NCBI GenBank assembly: GCA_964559845.1
Contig: CAZLJF010000065.1
Location: 1 to 8,892, forward strand
Length of the DNA: 8,892 nt
DNA from: WSZY01 sp964559845
Lineage (GTDB): Bacteria > Pseudomonadota > Zetaproteobacteria > Mariprofundales > Mariprofundaceae
Direction: 5' to 3'
The notes below the pieces were generated by a model. The model saw only the letters and a program-made list of their open reading frames with translations, ran no database searches and was not told where the DNA came from. Positions 6,053 through 8,892 of the stretch are shown here, in pieces; positions within the stretch are counted from its first letter, which is position 1; every line of letters begins with the position of its first letter. The position numbers and the translations under genes are program-made.

Positions 6053-6892
6053 ATGGCGTGTGGTAACAAGCAGGGTTTGCCTGAGAAAAAGATGCCCGAG
6101 GGCGTGAAAAATATTATTGCCGTGGCATCGGGGAAGGGCGGTGTTGGCAAATCAACAACCGCCGTAAATCTTGCTGTGGCATTGGCGCAAACAGGCGTGA
6201 AAGTCGGCTTGCTTGATGCCGACATCTACGGCCCCTCCATTCCACAGATGATGGGGCTGGCCGACCGGCAACCCAAAGTGGTGGAGCGGACCATTCATCC
6301 GCTTGAAAACTTTGGTGTGAAAACCATCTCTATTGGCTACATGATCAAGGATGACCAGGCGATGATCTGGCGTGGTCCGATGGTCTCTGGTGCGGTGATG
6401 CAGCTCCTGAATGATGTGGCCTGGGGTGAGCTGGATTATCTCGTGATTGATCTACCGCCCGGCACGGGCGATATTCACCTGACGCTTGTGCAGCAGGTGC
6501 CGTTAACTGCGGCCGTGGTTGTCACCACGCCACAGGATATTGCGCTTCTGGACTGTAAGCGCGGCATTGCCATGTTTGACAAGGTGCATGTGCCGACGCT
6601 TGGCATTGTTGAAAACATGAGTGTTTTTATCTGCCCGCATTGCGGCGAATCCACACATATTTTTGCAACAAAAGGCGCAGAAAAGCTGGCCGAGAAGCAG
6701 AAGGTGGATGTTTTGGCCAGGCTGCCGCTTGATCTGGCCATTCGCGAATTCTCCGATGCCGGCACACCAATTGCGGCAGCGGCTCCCGATTCAAATGAAG
6801 CCGGCATTTATCGTGAACTGGCGGACAAGGTGATTGAAAAGGTTACGAAGCTCAACAAGCGCAAGATCAATATTCCGATCATGCAGGCTTGA
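6053..6892 (+). CDS. mrp: Mrp/ApbC-type Fe-S cluster carrier ATPase
   Basis: A 279-residue P-loop ATPase of the Mrp/ApbC/NBP35 family, which carries and delivers Fe-S clusters as a dimer. Numbering from the chosen start: deviant Walker A SGKGGVGKST at 26-35, DADIYGPSIP at 55-64, Walker B DYLVIDLPPGTGD at 128-140, and the C194-P-H-C197 pair that bridges the cluster between subunits. It lacks the N-terminal DUF59/MIP18-like domain of long Mrp proteins, so it is the short form. An ATG at 6029 would add 8 residues but has no ribosome site. The gene diverges from the Rnf operon, whose products need many Fe-S clusters. That partnership is inference; Mrp genes also sit in many other settings. Confidence 0.95.
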   Translation: MACGNKQGLPEKKMPEGVKNIIAVASGKGGVGKSTTAVNLAVALAQTGVKVGLLDADIYGPSIPQMMGLADRQPKVVERTIHPLENFGVKTISIGYMIKDDQAMIWRGPMVSGAVMQLLNDVAWGELDYLVIDLPPGTGDIHLTLVQQVPLTAAVVVTTPQDIALLDCKRGIAMFDKVHVPTLGIVENMSVFICPHCGESTHIFATKGAEKLAEKQKVDVLARLPLDLAIREFSDAGTPIAAAAPDSNEAGIYRELADKVIEKVTKLNKRKINIPIMQA

Positions 6893-6898
6893 GCCCGA

Positions 6899-6924
6899 TG
6901 TCCGGTTTGAGTCGTAAACGGACA
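6899..6924. terminator. Hairpin just after mrp, terminator-like but without a T tract
   Basis: TGTCCG at 6899-6904 and TTT at 6906-6908 pair with AAA at 6916-6918 and CGGACA at 6919-6924: nine base pairs, one bulged G (6905) and a seven-base loop. It begins 6 bases after the mrp stop. No run of T follows on either strand, so it may stabilise the mrp 3' end or help termination rather than be a classical intrinsic terminator. Confidence 0.4.
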
Positions 6925-6934
6925 TTCGAGAAAA

Positions 6935-6951
6935 TGAATTATTCAATTGAA
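6935..6951. promoter_or_regulatory. Palindromes at the ars -35 box, candidate ArsR site
   Basis: TGAATTATTCA (6935-6945) is a perfect palindrome with a single central base, and it overlaps a second one, TTCAATTGAA (6942-6951), that runs into the -35 box. The half-site TGAAT/ATTCA recurs downstream at 6983-6998. Binding by ArsR here would block polymerase. The site is inferred from symmetry and position. Confidence 0.4.
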
Positions 6952-6975
6952 ACTTGCATACATCTTAACTGTAAT
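6947..6975 (+). promoter_or_regulatory. Promoter of the ars operon
   Basis: TTGAAA (6947-6952), a 17-base spacer and TGTAAT (6970-6975) match the sigma70 consensus at 5 of 6 bases in each box. The predicted transcript start is near 6982, giving a leader of about 42 bases before arsR. Confidence 0.65.
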
Positions 6976-6982
6976 CCTGTAT

Positions 6983-6998
6983 TGAATAAAGAAATTCA
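6983..6998. promoter_or_regulatory. Inverted repeat at the ars transcript start, candidate ArsR operator
   Basis: TGAAT (6983-6987), six bases, ATTCA (6994-6998). The 5-6-5 layout resembles dyad sites bound by ArsR/SmtB repressors. It covers the predicted transcription start and uses the same half-site as the palindrome at the -35 box. Confidence 0.45.
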
Positions 6999-7023
6999 TA
7001 TCTACTGAGGTTAAGGTTTTGCC

Positions 7024-7344
7024 ATGAACTTACTTCGATTGTTTAAGGGGTTATCTGATCCTGTGAGACTGAGAATAGCGCACTTGCTTACTCAGAGGGA
7101 TGAGCTGTGCGTATGTCATCTCACTGATGCCCTTTCCCTTCCTCAAAGTACTGTTTCCAGACATCTAAATACTCTAAAGAGTTGCGGGCTAGTAGTGGCA
7201 GAGCGGAGAGGGCAATGGGTGTATTATCGCATGTTGAGTTCCGACGACCATGTAGCAGTAATTGCCGATCTCATTAGAGCTAGTTCAGTTGATGATAGAC
7301 AACTACAAAAAGACCTTACCAACCTGAAAGAACTGATCTGTTAA
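7024..7344 (+). CDS. arsR: ArsR-family arsenite-responsive repressor
   Basis: A 106-residue winged-helix repressor of the ArsR/SmtB family, usually a dimer that leaves its operator when As(III) or Sb(III) binds. Seen directly: ELCVCHL at 27-33, with Cys29 and Cys31 in the CVC metal-binding motif of the classical alpha3 site; the helix-turn-helix around 37-57, SLPQSTVSRHLNTLK; then Cys54, a possible third ligand; and the wing AERRGQWVYYR at 59-69. The length is typical. TAAGG lies 7 bases before the ATG. It is the first gene of an operon with acr3 and arsC and probably represses it through the palindromes around its promoter. Base composition is lower in GC than in mrp and the rnf genes. Confidence 0.95.
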   Translation: MNLLRLFKGLSDPVRLRIAHLLTQRDELCVCHLTDALSLPQSTVSRHLNTLKSCGLVVAERRGQWVYYRMLSSDDHVAVIADLIRASSVDDRQLQKDLTNLKELIC

Positions 7345-7347
7345 TTT

Positions 7348-7368
7348 ACTTATCCGCATAAGTGGATA
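7348..7368 (+). other. Two mutually exclusive hairpins between arsR and acr3
   Basis: ACTTAT (7348-7353) pairs perfectly with ATAAGT (7358-7363) over a four-base loop. TATCC (7351-7355) also pairs perfectly with GGATA (7364-7368), so only one of the two can form. They start 3 bases after the arsR stop and end 32 bases before acr3. No T tract follows. They could affect mRNA stability or the relative yield of arsR and acr3. Confidence 0.35.
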
Positions 7369-7391
7369 TTATTGCTCCGGTTATTTGTATT

Positions 7392-7395
7392 GGAG
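7392..7395 (+). promoter_or_regulatory. Ribosome binding site that sets the acr3 start
   Basis: GGAG with a 5-base spacer to the ATG at 7401. This favours 7401 over the in-frame GTG at 7362. Confidence 0.75.
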
Positions 7396-7400
7396 TGAAA

Positions 7401-8441
7401 ATGTCATATGAAAGCAAATCGATGGGCCTGTTCGCCCGTTTCCTAACCCTCTGGGTATTTATCTGCATTGTAGCCGGAATTGGTCTGGGTTATTTTTTCC
7501 CTTCTGTATTCCATGCACTTGGTGGCATGGAGGTGGCACATATCAATCTGTCTGTGGCGCTACTGGTTTGGGCAATGATTCTCCCGATGTTGCTTAAGAT
7601 CGATTATTCTGCACTATATGAGGTATGGGATCATCGTCGTGGGATCGGTGTAACCTTAGGTATAAATTGGCTGGTAAAACCATTTTCTATGGCCTTTCTT
7701 GGATGGTTGTTTTTACGGTATCTCTTTGCACCATTTCTTGAAGCTGACAATATTTCTGAATACATCGCCGGCCTTATAATTTTGGCGGCAGCCCCATGTA
7801 CAGCAATGGTGTTCGTTTGGTCGCGACTTACCAATGGGCACCCTCAGTTCACCCTGTCACAGGTTGCACTGAATGACGTAATCATGATTTTTGCCTTTGC
7901 TCCGATTGTTGGTTTATTGCTTGGTGTTGCATCTATCATTGTGCCGTGGGATACGCTGGTTGTATCAGTAGTGCTTTATATCGTTATTCCGGTTGTTCTG
8001 GCTTATATAGGCCGCCAACTATTATTGGCAAAAGGAAAGCTAGATGATGTTTTGCATATCATGGACCCGATCTCAATGGCTGCACTGCTAGTTACTGTTG
8101 TGCTTCTTTTTGGTTTTCAAGGTGAACAGATACTTGCTCAGCCTCTAGTGATCCTGTTGTTGTCTATACCAATCATTATTCAGGTCTATTTTAATTCAAC
8201 ACTCGCTTATTGCCTTAATAGGAAGCTTGGTGTGGCACACTGTGTAGCAGGGCCATCTGCATTGATTGGAGCTTCTAACTTTTTTGAATTGGCTGTAGCG
8301 ACTGCCATCGCATTGTTCGGATTCCAATCAGGAGCAGCTTTGGCAACTGTTGTAGGCGTATTGGTTGAGGTGCCAGTAATGCTTACAGTAGTAGCTATTG
8401 TGAACCGGAGTAAAGATTGGTATGAAAGAGGTATAACATGA
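7401..8441 (+). CDS. acr3: Acr3-type arsenite efflux permease
   Basis: A 346-residue inner-membrane carrier of the ACR3 family (bile acid/arsenite/riboflavin transporter superfamily), which exports As(III). About ten hydrophobic segments are visible. Family blocks seen: AAPCTAMVFVWSRLTNG around 130-146, with Cys133 as the conserved cysteine essential for transport in studied Acr3 proteins; VALNDVIMIFAFAP at 155-168; and GPSALIGASNFFELAVATAI at 284-303, with the conserved Glu296. Length equals that of well-known bacterial members (about 345-370). The upstream GTG at 7362 would add 13 residues in the region of the arsR-acr3 hairpins and is unlikely. The stop overlaps the arsC ATG by four bases. 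This is not the unrelated ArsB permease. Confidence 0.96.
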   Translation: MSYESKSMGLFARFLTLWVFICIVAGIGLGYFFPSVFHALGGMEVAHINLSVALLVWAMILPMLLKIDYSALYEVWDHRRGIGVTLGINWLVKPFSMAFLGWLFLRYLFAPFLEADNISEYIAGLIILAAAPCTAMVFVWSRLTNGHPQFTLSQVALNDVIMIFAFAPIVGLLLGVASIIVPWDTLVVSVVLYIVIPVVLAYIGRQLLLAKGKLDDVLHIMDPISMAALLVTVVLLFGFQGEQILAQPLVILLLSIPIIIQVYFNSTLAYCLNRKLGVAHCVAGPSALIGASNFFELAVATAIALFGFQSGAALATVVGVLVEVPVMLTVVAIVNRSKDWYERGIT

Positions 8442-8848
8442 AACAGAGCGTACTATTTCTTTGTACAGGCAATTCCTGTCGCTCTCAAATGGCTGAGGGA
8501 TGGTTGAAACAGTTGGGCGGAGATCATTTTGAAGTCTACTCCGCAGGTATCGTTGCGCATGGTAAGAATCCGCGAGCGATTGCAGTGATGAAGGAGGCTG
8601 GTGTGGACATAAGTGAACAGCAGTCTGAACAACTAGACCCGTTAATTCTAAACAAGCTTGATCTATTGGTTACCGTATGTGGCAATGCAGATGAGACATG
8701 TCCTGTTGTTCCAGCCAGTTGTGAAAAACAACACTGGCCTTTTGATGACCCTGCAAAGGCAACAGGTACTGAAGAAGAAATTATGGATGCGTTTCGTCGA
8801 GTGCGGGATCAGATTCGTGACAGAATTGAGATGTTTGTTAATAAGTGA
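8438..8848 (+). CDS. arsC: ArsC arsenate reductase, thioredoxin-coupled low-molecular-weight phosphatase type
   Basis: A 136-residue arsenate reductase of the low-molecular-weight tyrosine phosphatase fold, reducing As(V) to As(III) for export by Acr3. The anion-binding loop C9-T-G-N-S-C-R-S16 opens the protein. Cys81 (VTVCGNADETCP) and Cys88 supply the disulfide relay that thioredoxin resolves, matching Cys10, Cys82 and Cys89 of the Staphylococcus aureus pI258 enzyme. HWPFDDP at 99-105 carries the general acid Asp, most likely Asp104. It is full length, and unrelated in fold to the glutaredoxin-coupled E. coli ArsC. The ATG overlaps the acr3 stop (ATGA), with GAGG six bases upstream. No terminator is visible in the 44 bases that follow. 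Confidence 0.96.
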   Translation: MKQSVLFLCTGNSCRSQMAEGWLKQLGGDHFEVYSAGIVAHGKNPRAIAVMKEAGVDISEQQSEQLDPLILNKLDLLVTVCGNADETCPVVPASCEKQHWPFDDPAKATGTEEEIMDAFRRVRDQIRDRIEMFVNK

Positions 8849-8892
8849 TCACCGACCAATAGTCTATATGTTGCGAATATCTGCTTTTAGCC

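Noticed and set aside
212..8848. A functional link between the Rnf complex and arsenic resistance
   Set aside because: The two units are on opposite strands, separated by mrp and its own hairpin, and differ in base composition. Adjacency looks incidental.
1..8892. CRISPR arrays, tRNA or rRNA genes, insertion sequences
   Set aside because: No spaced direct repeats, cloverleaf-like segments, ribosomal RNA sequence, transposase or terminal inverted repeats were seen.
8849..8892. Another gene or terminator after arsC
   Set aside because: The 44 bases hold no convincing start, stem or T tract; the region is too short to judge.

Overview
The window (8,892 bases) holds chromosomal genes of a proteobacterium. 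This rests on the Rnf gene order A-B-C-D-G-E, the closeness of RnfA to the gammaproteobacterial RsxA, and the RnfC and RnfG architectures. The genus cannot be read from sequence alone. A marine gamma- or zetaproteobacterium would fit, but that is a guess. The Rnf and Mrp part looks mid-50s % GC by eye, while the arsenic part is clearly lower (one sampled row counts 57% against 40%).

Layout. Bases 1-204 (+) are an open frame running in from outside the window, probably the C-terminal end of an unrecognised gene. Bases 212-5902 (-) are one compact operon, in order of transcription rnfA, rnfB, rnfC, rnfD, rnfG, rnfE, a 63-residue one-helix membrane protein of unknown function, and a tautomerase of the MIF family. 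Nearly every junction overlaps or abuts, so the last two genes are part of the Rnf transcript. A weak hairpin with a T tract (167-187) could end it. Bases 5903-6052 are a divergent spacer with two small palindromes. Bases 6053-6892 (+) are mrp/apbC, an Fe-S cluster carrier ATPase. Bases 6893-7023 carry a hairpin and then a good sigma70-type promoter. Bases 7024-8848 (+) are an arsenic resistance operon, arsR, acr3, arsC. Bases 8849-8892 show nothing recognisable.

How the genes work together. RnfABCDGE is a membrane complex that couples electron transfer between NADH and ferredoxin to ion movement, or feeds electrons to a redox sensor such as SoxR. It needs many Fe-S clusters (RnfB, RnfC and the RnfA/RnfE pair) and covalent FMN (RnfD, RnfG), so an Mrp-type Fe-S carrier next door makes sense. 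The arsenic genes form a self-contained unit: ArsC reduces arsenate to arsenite, Acr3 exports it, and ArsR represses the operon until arsenite binds.

Most worth a second look: the 63-residue protein and the MIF-like tautomerase coupled to Rnf; a serine where RnfD normally has its flavin-bearing threonine; paired palindromes with a shared half-site around the ars promoter; and the composition break at the mrp/ars boundary. I found no wholly new multi-gene system; the novel candidate is the two-gene extension of the rnf operon.
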